Numbered from the stretch's first letter, positions 1 to 5,700 are shown. The stretch is 7,227 nucleotides of DNA from Chloroflexia bacterium (GCA_013696525.1 JACCYK010000026.1:1-7227); one strand, 5' to 3'. Numbers and translations: made by a program. The notes: generated by a model not told the origin, from the sequence alone.

Positions 1-216
1 CGGGTCGCTGATGCTGATCGGCTCGCCGTCCAGCACGATGGTGCCCCGGTCCGGTTGATAGACGCCGGCCAGCATCTTCATGATGGTCGACTTGCCGGCG
101 CCGTTCTCGCCGACGACGGCGTGGATCTCGCCCCGCTCAATGCCGAACGAGACGTCATCCACGGCCGTCACGCCACCGAAGCGCTTCTCAATGCGGTCGA
201 ACCGGATAATCTCCAA
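1..216 (-). CDS. Sugar ABC transporter ATP-binding protein, N-terminal part (cut by left window edge)
   Basis: The first 72 codons of an ABC ATPase that would power the neighbouring permease at the inner face of the membrane. Visible are an N-terminal beta strand, the [12 protein letters not shown] stretch typical of RbsA/MglA-type sugar importers, and a complete Walker [10 protein letters not shown], at about residues 36-44, followed by [14 protein letters not shown]. Walker B and the signature motif lie outside the window. I chose the TTG start at 216-214: an in-frame TGA at 240-238 rules out anything much longer, no ATG or GTG lies between, and GAGG at 229-226 sits 9 nt upstream as a ribosome site. 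The gene follows the binding protein by about 60 bp in the same direction. Family knowledge: such systems usually have a fused two-domain ATPase of about 500 residues; that this one is fused is inference. The rare TTG start would lower its translation relative to the binding protein. Confidence 0.93.
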   Translation of the reverse strand, partial: MEIIRFDRIEKRFGGVTAVDDVSFGIERGEIHAVVGENGAGKSTIMKMLAGVYQPDRGTIVLDGEPISISDP

Positions 217-248
217 GGTCGCTGTCCTCAGCCTGGATCACGCCCCCT

Positions 249-270
249 ACCCCCCGATCTTGGGGGGGGT
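249..270 (-). terminator. Intercistronic C-run/G-run hairpin between binding protein and ATPase
   Basis: A run of six C (250-255) is followed by a run of eight G (262-269), so several registers of a 6-7 bp pure G:C stem are possible. The longest is A249-C255 against G264-T270. It lies just after the binding-protein stop codon (278-280) and before the ATPase ribosome site. There is no T-run on the minus strand, so it is not a classic intrinsic terminator. In binding-protein operons a hairpin here often blocks 3' exonucleases or partly stops transcription, leaving more binding protein than ATPase; that role is inferred. Confidence 0.5.
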
Positions 271-277
271 TGAGCCG

Positions 278-1372
278 CTACGGCGCCGGCGTTGCCCGCG
301 GCATGCCAGGGGTACGCAGGTCGTCGTAGGGTCGCGCCGCCGCCGCTAGATCGGCGTAGTTCTCGGCGATGTACTCTTGGTAGTACTCATCTTGGACCGC
401 GTTGTCGGTCTGACGCAAGACGTAGTCGGCCACGTTTTCGGCCGTCACGATCTCGGTCGGCGTTTCCAGCCAACCCTCGACCAGGGGCGTGTCATTGATT
501 AGGCTTTCCGCCAGAATCGCGATCGGCAGGTAGCCTTGCAGGTATTCCTGCTGGCCGACGGTGACCTGGGCCAGCCCGTCTTCGATGGCTTGCAGGGTGG
601 GAGGATCGAGGTCGTAGCCGCCGATCAGCCACGTTGCGCTATTCCGTTCCTTCAACTGCGCCAGGTTGGGAATATCGATCGAGCAGAGCCCAACCGCGGC
701 CACCGCGTCCGGGTTGGCCGCCATCACATTTTCCCAGCGACTGTAGTTGTCGGGGACCGGAATGAGCACTTCTTGGGCTTCGAGGACTTCAAAGGCCGAG
801 CCCTCAAACGCCAGCCGGAAGCCCGCGTCGCGGTCCTGGAGGACCTGAGCGGCGGCGGCACAGATGCCGACCGCGATGCTGCCTTCGGTGACACCGGCGG
901 CAGCCAGCTGCTCCAGCATTTGCTCACCGAGGATGACGCCGGAGGTGAACTCGTCCTGGCCGACCCAGGTGCCGAGCGCCGAGTCGAGCGCCGTCACGTT
1001 GGCGCCGACCAGGGGAATGCCTTGATCGACCGCCTGCTGGATCGGCGTGATCCAGAGATCGCCGGGATTGGTGACGACCGCGATCCCGTCGGCCCCGCGT
1101 TGCAGCGAGGCCTCGAAGAATGCTTGGTGGGTCGGCGTGTCGAAGCTGGCATCGCCGAAGACCGAGAGTGACACCCCGTAGTCGGCGGCGGCATCTTCGG
1201 CCCCGGTCTGAATCCGCTCGGTAAAGGCGTTCAAGCCATGCAGCACGTAGTCGATCTGGATTTCGCTGTTGTCGGCGGCCGGGGTCGCCTCCTGCGCCAT
1301 CGCCCCGAGCCCCGGCATGAGCATCAGGGACGTCACGAGGACCAGCCCCAGGACTGTTCGGATCCGGTTCAT
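278..1372 (-). CDS. Periplasmic-binding-protein (RbsB-type) sugar ABC transporter substrate-binding protein
   Basis: A 364-residue extracytoplasmic solute-binding protein of the RbsB-like class (Peripla_BP_4 type). A signal peptide spans about residues 1-26 (MNRIRT, hydrophobic core LGLVLVTSLMLM, then AMA before QE). It has no lipobox cysteine, so it looks like a signal peptidase I substrate rather than a lipoprotein. A Thr/Pro/Ala linker follows. Lobe 1 starts at IDYVLHGLNAF; ADGIAVVTNP (94-103) and GIPLVGANV (118-126) are typical of the fold. GGYDLDPPTLQAIEDG (251-266) and VGQQEYLQGY (272-281) match the hinge and final crossing. C171 and C230 are its only cysteines and could form a disulfide. 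I chose the ATG at 1372: GGAGG lies 8 nt upstream, whereas the in-frame ATG at 1387 lacks a ribosome site. It sits between permease and ATPase genes. The ligand is likely a mono- or disaccharide or sugar acid; the sequence does not say which. Confidence 0.9.
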   Translation of the reverse strand: MNRIRTVLGLVLVTSLMLMPGLGAMAQEATPAADNSEIQIDYVLHGLNAFTERIQTGAEDAAADYGVSLSVFGDASFDTPTHQAFFEASLQRGADGIAVVTNPGDLWITPIQQAVDQGIPLVGANVTALDSALGTWVGQDEFTSGVILGEQMLEQLAAAGVTEGSIAVGICAAAAQVLQDRDAGFRLAFEGSAFEVLEAQEVLIPVPDNYSRWENVMAANPDAVAAVGLCSIDIPNLAQLKERNSATWLIGGYDLDPPTLQAIEDGLAQVTVGQQEYLQGYLPIAILAESLINDTPLVEGWLETPTEIVTAENVADYVLRQTDNAVQDEYYQEYIAENYADLAAAARPYDDLRTPGMPRATPAP

Positions 1373-1407
1373 TATCCAAGCCTCCATGTCGTTTCACGGG
1401 TAACACA

Positions 1408-1442
1408 CGGCAGATTGCCGGTCCCACGAGGCTAATGCCTCG
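1408..1442 (-). other. Two tandem small stem-loops upstream of the binding-protein gene
   Basis: Two perfect short hairpins lie in the 155-bp gap between permease and binding protein. CGGCA/TGCCG (1408-1412 with 1416-1420) has a 3-nt loop. CGAGGC/GCCTCG (1427-1432 with 1437-1442) has a 4-nt loop. They stand about 35-70 nt upstream of the binding-protein start, in the 5' part of any processed binding-protein mRNA. No T-run follows and I see no convincing promoter in the gap. An mRNA processing or stabilising role, raising binding-protein output, is inference. Confidence 0.4.
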
Positions 1443-1527
1443 ATTCACCTTCGAATTCACCAGTCAGGCATCCGCCTCCTTTCCATCCTTCGCGCGCCGG
1501 CTCGACGCGACGACGGTGACATCCCCG

Positions 1528-2532
1528 CTACCGCCGTTTGATGAGGTAATCGAGCGCAACCGCGATGATAATGACGACACCGGTGGCGGCGGTGGACCAC
1601 GCGGGCGAGACGGCCAGCAAGGCCAGCCCATTCTGAATAATGGCGATGATGATCGCGCCCAGGACGGCGCCGAGCACCGAGCCCGAGCCGCCGGTCAGCG
1701 CGGTGCCGCCGATAATGGTGGCGGCGATGACGCTCAGCTCGATGCCGACGCCGACGGTCGGGCTGCCATTGCGATTGAAGGCGAGGACGGTGACGGCGGC
1801 GATGCCGACGATGAAGCCCATCAGCGCCATCACCAGGATCCGATAGCGGGCAACCCGCACCCCGGAAAAGCGAGCCGCTTGCAGGTTGCTCCCGATCGCT
1901 TGTACCCGCCGGCCGAACGTTGACTTGCTGTACAACACCCAGCCAAAGACGCAGACCCCGAGCATCACCCAGATGCTGGCCCAGACGCCGAGGATGCGAC
2001 CCCCGATCCACTCGAAGAACCAGGTCCGGATGTCGTAGCCAGAGACAGGCGAGGCGTCCGAGATGACTAGTCCCAGCCCGCGGAAGATGCTCAGCGTCCC
2101 CAGGGTGACGATAATGGTCGGGATCCGGAGCCACACGCTCAGCACGCCGTTGGCGAGGCCACAAACAGTTGCCACCAACAGACCGAGCAGCACCGCGATC
2201 GCGATATGCTGCTCGTCCCGCAACGCGATCGCCATCGTCACGCTGCTCAGCATCAGGATCGAGCCGACCGAGAGGTCGATATCACCCATCGAGATGACGA
2301 ACACCATCCCGACCGCCATGATCCCGACATACGACGCCTGCCGCGACACATTGATGAAGTTGTCGAGGGTGAGGAATCGGTCGCTGACCACCGACAGAAA
2401 GACACAGAGCGCGACCAGCGCGCCGATGACGCCGATCTCATCGACCGTGCCCAACCGTCGCGCCACATCGCGCGCCCCGGCCAGCATCGACGCGCCGCTC
2501 CCGGCCGGCGCTTGGGTCAGTGAGTCACGCAT
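1528..2532 (-). CDS. RbsC-type sugar ABC transporter permease
   Basis: A 334-residue inner-membrane permease of the branched-chain/ribose type (BPD_transp_2), close to the usual family length. The first 30 residues are cytoplasmic and Ala/Gly rich. Hydrophobic segments follow at roughly 33-50, 68-82, 88-103, 111-130, 138-157, 183-201, 231-251, 265-279, 286-307 and 314-331. The signature GDIDLSVGS is at 83-91. FGRRVQAIGSNLQAARFSGV (206-225) is the cytoplasmic loop that contacts the ATPase, and GGTALTGGSGSVLGA is at 275-289. It would form a homodimer with the downstream ATPase and receive solute from the binding protein encoded next. The ATG at 2532 has only a weak ribosome site (GGA, 7 nt upstream). 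A stronger GGAGG upstream serves a tiny overlapping reading frame, so translation may be coupled. It shares the family loop motifs with the second permease at the right edge but is clearly diverged from it. Confidence 0.93.
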   Translation of the reverse strand: MRDSLTQAPAGSGASMLAGARDVARRLGTVDEIGVIGALVALCVFLSVVSDRFLTLDNFINVSRQASYVGIMAVGMVFVISMGDIDLSVGSILMLSSVTMAIALRDEQHIAIAVLLGLLVATVCGLANGVLSVWLRIPTIIVTLGTLSIFRGLGLVISDASPVSGYDIRTWFFEWIGGRILGVWASIWVMLGVCVFGWVLYSKSTFGRRVQAIGSNLQAARFSGVRVARYRILVMALMGFIVGIAAVTVLAFNRNGSPTVGVGIELSVIAATIIGGTALTGGSGSVLGAVLGAIIIAIIQNGLALLAVSPAWSTAATGVVIIIAVALDYLIKRR

Positions 2533-2560
2533 GCCGCGATCCGTGCCGTGTGCTTCCCAT
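2525..2560 (-). other. Possible 11-codon leader peptide overlapping the permease start
   Basis: ATG at 2560-2558, 4 nt after a strong GGGGGAGG ribosome site, opens a frame of 11 codons, MGSTRHGSRHA. It ends with TGA at 2527-2525, 5 nt inside the permease start codon region, in another frame. The permease ATG itself has a poor ribosome site. The arrangement would suit translational coupling by termination and re-initiation. The peptide has no known relative to me, and the site could equally be an accident of a purine-rich stretch. Confidence 0.27.
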
Positions 2561-2576
2561 CGGTCCTCCCCCGGTC

Positions 2577-2591
2577 GCCGCCAGCGGCGGC
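2577..2591 (-). other. GC-rich hairpin between regulator 1 and permease
   Basis: A perfect 6-bp stem, GCCGCC with GGCGGC (2577-2582 and 2586-2591), has a 3-nt loop. It lies 10 nt past the stop of regulator 1 (2602-2604) and directly upstream of the GGAGG that precedes the permease. No T-run follows. It could be a 3' stabiliser for the upstream message or an attenuator; CCG repeats of this kind also occur by chance in high-GC DNA. Confidence 0.35.
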
Positions 2592-2601
2592 CAATTCATC
2601 A

Positions 2602-3387
2602 TCACGCCCGCACCGCGGACGCGTCGTCGGACCCGAGGCGTCGCCCGGGCGACTCGCCGCGGGCCTGGGCCTCGGTCAACGCCCGCTCCAGGCGCCCGGC
2701 GGCCGACCGCATGTGGGCATCCATCGCCGCCTCGGCGGCGGCAACATCGCCGGTCTCGATCGCCGCCAAGATGGGGACGTGCTCCTGGTACGAGGCTTCG
2801 CGGTGGCCGGCGGCGATCACCCGGCCAATCCAGACCCGCAGGAGGGCCTGGATGCCCGAGAGGATGTCGCGCAGGGCCGTATTGCGGGACGCCTCGGCGA
2901 CCCGCAGGTGGAAGGCGACATCGACATCGACGAACTCCCGCGGATCGCCCCGCTGATGCGAGAGCTGTTCCATCCGCGCCAGCAGGCGGCGGAGCTCGGT
3001 CAGGTCCGCCTCGTCCCGGCGGGCGGCGGCCAGCCCCGCGATGTCGGTTTCGATCTTCTGCCGGGCCTCGACCAAATCGAGCGTGCGCTGCTCGCCCAAG
3101 AGCAACCCCCACTCGATGACTTGCGGCAGCAGCGACGAGTCATCGCGCTTGAGATAGGTCCCGTCACCATGCCGAACTTCGACCAAGCCGAGCAACGTCA
3201 GCGCCTTCAGCGCCTCCCGCATCGCGGACCGGCCGACCCCGAACGCCTCGGCAAGGTGGCGCTCCGACGGCATCCGCTCGCCTGGCAGCACACCGCCCGT
3301 CAGTAGATAGTCGACCAGGCGGCGGGCGATCTCGGTCGCCAGCGGCTCCCGCTTGATCGGCTCGACGTTTGGCAGCCGGCCGCTCAT
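2602..3387 (-). CDS. FadR-family GntR transcriptional regulator 1 (FCD domain)
   Basis: A 261-residue cytoplasmic repressor-type protein. The winged helix-turn-helix covers about residues 16-80: LATEIARRLVDYLL, then PGERMPSERHLAEAFGVGRS with recognition helix VGRSAMREALKALTLLGL, and the wing VEVRHGDGTYL. The all-helical FCD ligand domain follows at about 100-235. The four metal-ligand positions of FCD proteins can be matched: D156 and H160 in DVAFH, H203 in QEH, H225 in DAHM. Metal-bound FCD proteins usually sense carboxylated sugars or organic acids (family knowledge). The ATG at 3387 has GGGAG 9 nt upstream. The gene lies between the SDR (90-bp gap) and the permease in the same direction, so it probably controls this operon, including itself. 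The last 25 residues, rich in Arg, Gly and Asp, form a tail not needed by the family. It closely resembles regulator 3. Confidence 0.92.
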   Translation of the reverse strand: MSGRLPNVEPIKREPLATEIARRLVDYLLTGGVLPGERMPSERHLAEAFGVGRSAMREALKALTLLGLVEVRHGDGTYLKRDDSSLLPQVIEWGLLLGEQRTLDLVEARQKIETDIAGLAAARRDEADLTELRRLLARMEQLSHQRGDPREFVDVDVAFHLRVAEASRNTALRDILSGIQALLRVWIGRVIAAGHREASYQEHVPILAAIETGDVAAAEAAMDAHMRSAAGRLERALTEAQARGESPGRRLGSDDASAVRA

Positions 3388-3432
3388 CTCGCGCCGCTCC
3401 CGGCCAGAAAGGAATTCACCCGCTCATCTCCA

Positions 3433-3451
3433 TGCTGGCTTGATGCCGGCA
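3433..3451. repeat. Imperfect inverted repeat in the SDR-regulator gap
   Basis: TGCTGGC (3433-3439) and GCCGGCA (3445-3451) flank a 5-nt spacer, with one non-Watson-Crick pair (a C-A mismatch in minus-strand RNA, a wobble in plus-strand RNA). It lies in the 90-bp gap between the SDR stop and the regulator 1 start. No promoter or other site is evident in that gap. Weak structure; it may be chance. Confidence 0.22.
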
Positions 3452-3477
3452 GAGGGCCATCCATCACGGCGGCGGCG

Positions 3478-4236
3478 CTACCGCACCGAAATGCCGCCAT
3501 CGACGAAGAAGTGCGCCCCGGTGGCAAAGGCCGATTCGTCCGCGGCCAAGAAGACCGCGATCCCGGCCATGTCCGCCGGCGTCCCGATGCGGCCGATCGG
3601 GTGCAGCGCGGTCAACCCCGCCAGCGTCTCCGGATCGTCCACCAGCGGCTTGGTCAACGTCGTCTCGATCGTGCCCGGCACGATGCCGTTGACCCGGATC
3701 TTGTGCTTGGCGTAATCGGCGGCCATCACCCGGGTCAACCCCATCACCCCGGCCTTCGATGACGAATAAGCATGCCAGCCGGCGCCGGACATCGTTAGGC
3801 CGGTCGGGGAGCCGGTGTTGATGATCGAGCCGCCGTCGCCGCTCTCCATCATCAAGCGAACCCCGTGCTTGTTGCAGAGGTAGACGCCGCGCAGGTTGAC
3901 CCGGTGGGTGCGATCCCAAACATCAACGTCGAGCTCATGGACCGGGGCATCCTCGCCGATGAGTTGGACGGCGGCACAGGTGTAGAGGACATCGAGCCGG
4001 CCATGCCGCCGCCGCACCTCGGCAAACGCGGCCGCCACGCTCGCCTCGTCGCCAACATCGGTCGCCAGCGGGAACGCCCGCTCCCCGAGCTCGCGGGCGG
4101 TGGCCGCGACCGCATCCGCGTTGCGATCAAGCAGGCCGACGATGGCTCCTTCGCCAACAAAGGCCCGCGCCGCGCCCTGGCCGATGCCGCTGCCGGCCCC
4201 AGTGATGACCGCGATCTTGCCCTCGAGTCGCCCCAT
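3478..4236 (-). CDS. Short-chain dehydrogenase/reductase (classical SDR, probable NAD-dependent)
   Basis: A 252-residue soluble oxidoreductase of the classical SDR family, full length. The Rossmann cofactor motif TGAGSGIG is at residues 12-19. An acidic D37 after the second strand (LLDRN) points to NAD(H) rather than NADP(H). D60-V61 is the adenine-contacting pair. The catalytic set is complete: N114, S143, Y157 and K161 (YSSSK). PG at 187-188 and the C-terminal FFVDGG are also canonical. One oddity: the usual NNAG/NAG after strand 4 reads TCAA (86-89). The ATG at 4236 follows GGGAGG at 7 nt, the strongest ribosome site in the operon. The VOC gene ends only 24 bp upstream, so the two are surely co-transcribed. 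Members of this family next to sugar importers commonly oxidise a sugar, polyol or sugar acid; the substrate here cannot be told from sequence, and generic 3-oxoacyl-ACP-reductase labels should be distrusted. Confidence 0.92.
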   Translation of the reverse strand: MGRLEGKIAVITGAGSGIGQGAARAFVGEGAIVGLLDRNADAVAATARELGERAFPLATDVGDEASVAAAFAEVRRRHGRLDVLYTCAAVQLIGEDAPVHELDVDVWDRTHRVNLRGVYLCNKHGVRLMMESGDGGSIINTGSPTGLTMSGAGWHAYSSSKAGVMGLTRVMAADYAKHKIRVNGIVPGTIETTLTKPLVDDPETLAGLTALHPIGRIGTPADMAGIAVFLAADESAFATGAHFFVDGGISVR

Positions 4237-4260
4237 CTGTGATCCTCCCGCTGTCCCGGC

Positions 4261-4671
4261 TTATCGCGGCTGGAACGGCTCCGCTTCGGTCAGCTCAATC
4301 CGTAGGCCGTGATGGCGGCCGGGCAGGAAACAAGCCCGGCGGCCACGGCCCCCCATGAAGATCGGCACCCCGGCGCCGGGCGCCAATGCTGCCAGCGCGG
4401 CCGGGATGTCGGCCACGGTGTAGCAGATATGGTCCGGCCCTTCGCCGTGCTGGCCGAGATAGTCGCGCGCCGGGCCGGGCCCGATCGGTTGCAACAGTTG
4501 GATCGTGCCCGACCCGGTCTCCACGTAGAGGAGCCGGACCCCGGCGGCGGGTAGATCCTCGCGATCGTGGGCCGCCAGGCCGAGCGTCTCAACGTAGTAG
4601 GACAGCGCCGCCTCAAGGTCGCGAACCACGATCCCGAGGTGATTCAGTCCGAGGAGCATAGCGCCGCCCAT
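4261..4671 (-). CDS. VOC-superfamily protein, methylmalonyl-CoA-epimerase/glyoxalase-like
   Basis: A small metal-dependent VOC enzyme of 132-136 residues. The two beta-alpha-beta-beta-beta modules are clear: LNHLGIVVRDLEAALSYYVE with LGL, and GPDHICYTVADIPAALAAL. Counting from the second Met (MLLGLNH), the four metal ligands known for methylmalonyl-CoA epimerase can all be matched: H7, Q54 (TIQLLQP), H77 (DHI) and E122 (IEL). ARDYLGQHGEGPDHI and FLPGRHHGLRIEL also fit the epimerase pattern, so epimerase or a close relative is the best guess, yet the context is sugar uptake rather than propionate metabolism. The start is uncertain: ATG at 4671 and ATG at 4659 are in frame and neither has a good ribosome site; family alignment favours 4659. 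It is the first gene after the promoter at 4742-4770 and lies 24 bp before the SDR gene. Confidence 0.85.
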   Translation of the reverse strand: MGGAMLLGLNHLGIVVRDLEAALSYYVETLGLAAHDREDLPAAGVRLLYVETGSGTIQLLQPIGPGPARDYLGQHGEGPDHICYTVADIPAALAALAPGAGVPIFMGGRGRRACFLPGRHHGLRIELTEAEPFQPR

Positions 4672-4716
4672 ACCGGCTCGCCGCTGACGATGCCTTCAGC
4701 GCCCGAGCGGACGATA

Positions 4717-4740
4717 GGTCTAGTGGTTGACCAATAGGCC
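4717..4740. promoter_or_regulatory. 24-bp imperfect palindrome, probable FadR-type operator
   Basis: Twelve base pairs face each other around the centre with only two mismatched positions: GG-t-CTA-g-TGGT-TG-ACCA-a-TAG-g-CC. The core TGGT..ACCA resembles the GT/AC half-sites of FadR-subfamily operators, although most of those have a 3-nt spacer and this one has 2 nt. It starts 2 nt past the -10 box of the minus-strand promoter, covering the expected start of transcription, the classic place for a repressor. Which of the three nearby regulators binds is not visible. Confidence 0.65.
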
Positions 4741-4741
4741 G

Positions 4742-4770
4742 ATTCTAGCGACCGTTGCCGGTTCTGTCAA
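4742..4770 (-). promoter_or_regulatory. Near-consensus sigma70-type promoter for the VOC-SDR-regulator-transporter operon
   Basis: On the minus strand TTGACA (4770-4765, a perfect -35) is followed by exactly 17 nt and TAGAAT (4747-4742, five of six -10 consensus bases). Transcription should start near 4735, giving a leader of about 65-75 nt before the VOC gene. It is the clearest promoter in the window. It points into the six-gene leftward series and overlaps, on its downstream side, the palindrome at 4717-4740. Confidence 0.75.
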
Positions 4771-4804
4771 CGGAGAGGCTCGTTGCCTGGCGGGCCGCGA
4801 TAGC

Positions 4805-4816
4805 TTGGCAGGCCAA
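4805..4816. promoter_or_regulatory. Second, shorter palindrome with the same half-site spacing
   Basis: TTGGC-AG-GCCAA is a perfect 5+5 inverted repeat with a 2-nt spacer. The core operator at 4717-4740 read on the minus strand is TTGGT-CA-ACCAC, so both share TTGGY half-sites and the 2-nt spacer. It lies between the two divergent transcription units, about 50 bp upstream of the regulator 2 -10 box. It could be an auxiliary operator; a 12-bp repeat may also be chance. Confidence 0.35.
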
Positions 4817-4853
4817 TCGCCAACGCCGGTCGCATTACCGCCGAACGGCACGG

Positions 4854-4859
4854 TATGAT
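4854..4859 (+). promoter_or_regulatory. Possible -10 box for regulator 2
   Basis: TATGAT matches five of six -10 bases and lies about 75 bp before the regulator 2 start. No good -35 is found at 16-18 nt, where the sequence reads CGCATT or close to it, so any promoter would be weak or need an activator. The expected transcription start would fall inside the inverted repeat at 4863-4899. If this is the promoter, the ATG at 4855 cannot be the translation start. Confidence 0.4.
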
Positions 4860-4862
4860 CGT

Positions 4863-4899
4863 TGAGGTGACGACCGATCGACGAGGTCGCGTCACCTCA
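4863..4899. promoter_or_regulatory. Long inverted repeat in the regulator 2 leader (operator or leader hairpin)
   Basis: TGAGGTGACG (4863-4872) and CGTCACCTCA (4890-4899) are perfect 10-bp inverted copies. After a 2-nt bulge the stem can continue with ACC/GGT (4873-4875 with 4885-4887), leaving a 9-nt loop. It spans the predicted transcription start of regulator 2 and lies 33 nt upstream of its chosen ATG. It may be an autoregulatory operator or an mRNA hairpin. Its half-sites differ from those of the 4717-4740 palindrome, which would fit a different regulator. Confidence 0.45.
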
Positions 4900-4932
4900 C
4901 CCGAATCGCGCGCCGATCGACCCGGAGTCATC

Positions 4933-5700
4933 ATGGCCGAAGATCAGACACCCGCGGCCCATCGCGCCCTGCAACCACTCGCCCGGGCGCCCCGCCTCTC
5001 CGACCGGGTCGCCGATCGGATGCTGGCGGAAATCCTGGCGCAAGGCTTGAAATCGGGCAGCAGGCTGCCGTCCGAGCGTGAGCTGGGCGAGCAGTTCGGG
5101 GTCTCGCGGACCGTGATCCGGGAAGCGACCCGGGCGCTGGTCGCCAAAGGCATCCTCGACGTCCGGGCCGGGGCCGGTCTGTCCGTCGCCGCGGTCGATC
5201 CCGCGGCCGTCGCCGAGTCGATGAGCTGGTACCTGCGCGGCGGCGGCATCCCCTACGAAAAGGTGCATGAGGTCCGCACCATGATCGAGATCCAGGTTGC
5301 GGGGCTGGCGGCCGAACGCGGCACGGCCGAGCAAATCGAGCAATTGCGGCAAATCCACGAAGCGGTGACGGCGCTGACCGAGAAGGATGATTACGAGGCC
5401 CTCGCCGTCGCTGACGTTGAATACCATCGCCAGCTGGCCCGGATGACCGCCAATGAGCTGCACCTGCTGATGCTCGATGCGATCGGAGACGTCTTGTTGG
5501 AAATCCGGCTGGAAACGGTGAACAATCCGGCGGACTCGCTCGTCGCGGTCGGCGCCCACGGCCGGATCCTCGACCGCGTCATTGCCCGCGACCCCCCTGG
5601 CGCCCGGACGGCGATGGCCGCCCACCTCGAGCAAGCGTTTCAGGAATGGGAGCGGATGGGACGCCCGGTCGGCAAGGTTGCCGCGTCCGCGGCGTCGTGA
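4933..5700 (+). CDS. FadR-family GntR transcriptional regulator 2 (FCD domain), divergently transcribed
   Basis: A 255-residue DNA-binding regulator, the only complete plus-strand gene. The winged helix-turn-helix is at about residues 22-87: LSDRVADRMLAEIL, SGSRLPSERELGEQFGVSRTVIREATRAL, and the wing LDVRAGAGLSV. The FCD domain follows at about 110-240, with metal-ligand candidates D161 and H165 (DVEYH), H209 and H231. I chose the ATG at 4933 because GGAG ends 5 nt upstream. The in-frame ATG at 4855 lies in a likely -10 box, and the extra 26 residues precede the family's normal N-terminus. It is a different branch from regulators 1 and 3: its recognition helix reads VSRTVIREATRALVAKG, so it should prefer another DNA site. 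Its divergence from the VOC-SDR operon suggests it acts on the shared control region. The Ala-rich C-terminus is unremarkable. Confidence 0.92.
   Translation: MAEDQTPAAHRALQPLARAPRLSDRVADRMLAEILAQGLKSGSRLPSERELGEQFGVSRTVIREATRALVAKGILDVRAGAGLSVAAVDPAAVAESMSWYLRGGGIPYEKVHEVRTMIEIQVAGLAAERGTAEQIEQLRQIHEAVTALTEKDDYEALAVADVEYHRQLARMTANELHLLMLDAIGDVLLEIRLETVNNPADSLVAVGAHGRILDRVIARDPPGARTAMAAHLEQAFQEWERMGRPVGKVAASAAS

Noticed and set aside
536..1171. A 211-codon open frame on the plus strand opposite the binding-protein gene
   Set aside because: It lies wholly antisense to a gene with clear family motifs, and its protein is Arg/Asp/Gly-rich without recognisable domains, as expected of a high-GC shadow frame.
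1457..1471. A four-codon frame (MPDW) right after AGGAGG upstream of the binding protein
   Set aside because: The ribosome-site spacing is only about 3 nt and the frame is too short to judge; probably accidental.
2063..3119. Overlapping plus- and minus-strand frames around permease 1 and regulator 1
   Set aside because: Ser/Arg/Pro-rich translations in alternate frames of supported genes; no ribosome site or domain supports them.
3609..3901. Three GGTCAACC/GGTTGACC palindromic octamers inside the SDR gene, like the operator core
   Set aside because: At least two fall on conserved SDR residues (LTRV, RVNLRG) and none has the extended flanking symmetry of the 4717-4740 site; codon coincidence is the simpler reading.
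4855..4932. An upstream ATG adding 26 residues to regulator 2
   Set aside because: It lies inside a likely -10 box, lacks a ribosome site, and the extension crosses a strong inverted repeat; the ATG at 4933 has a proper ribosome site and fits family length.
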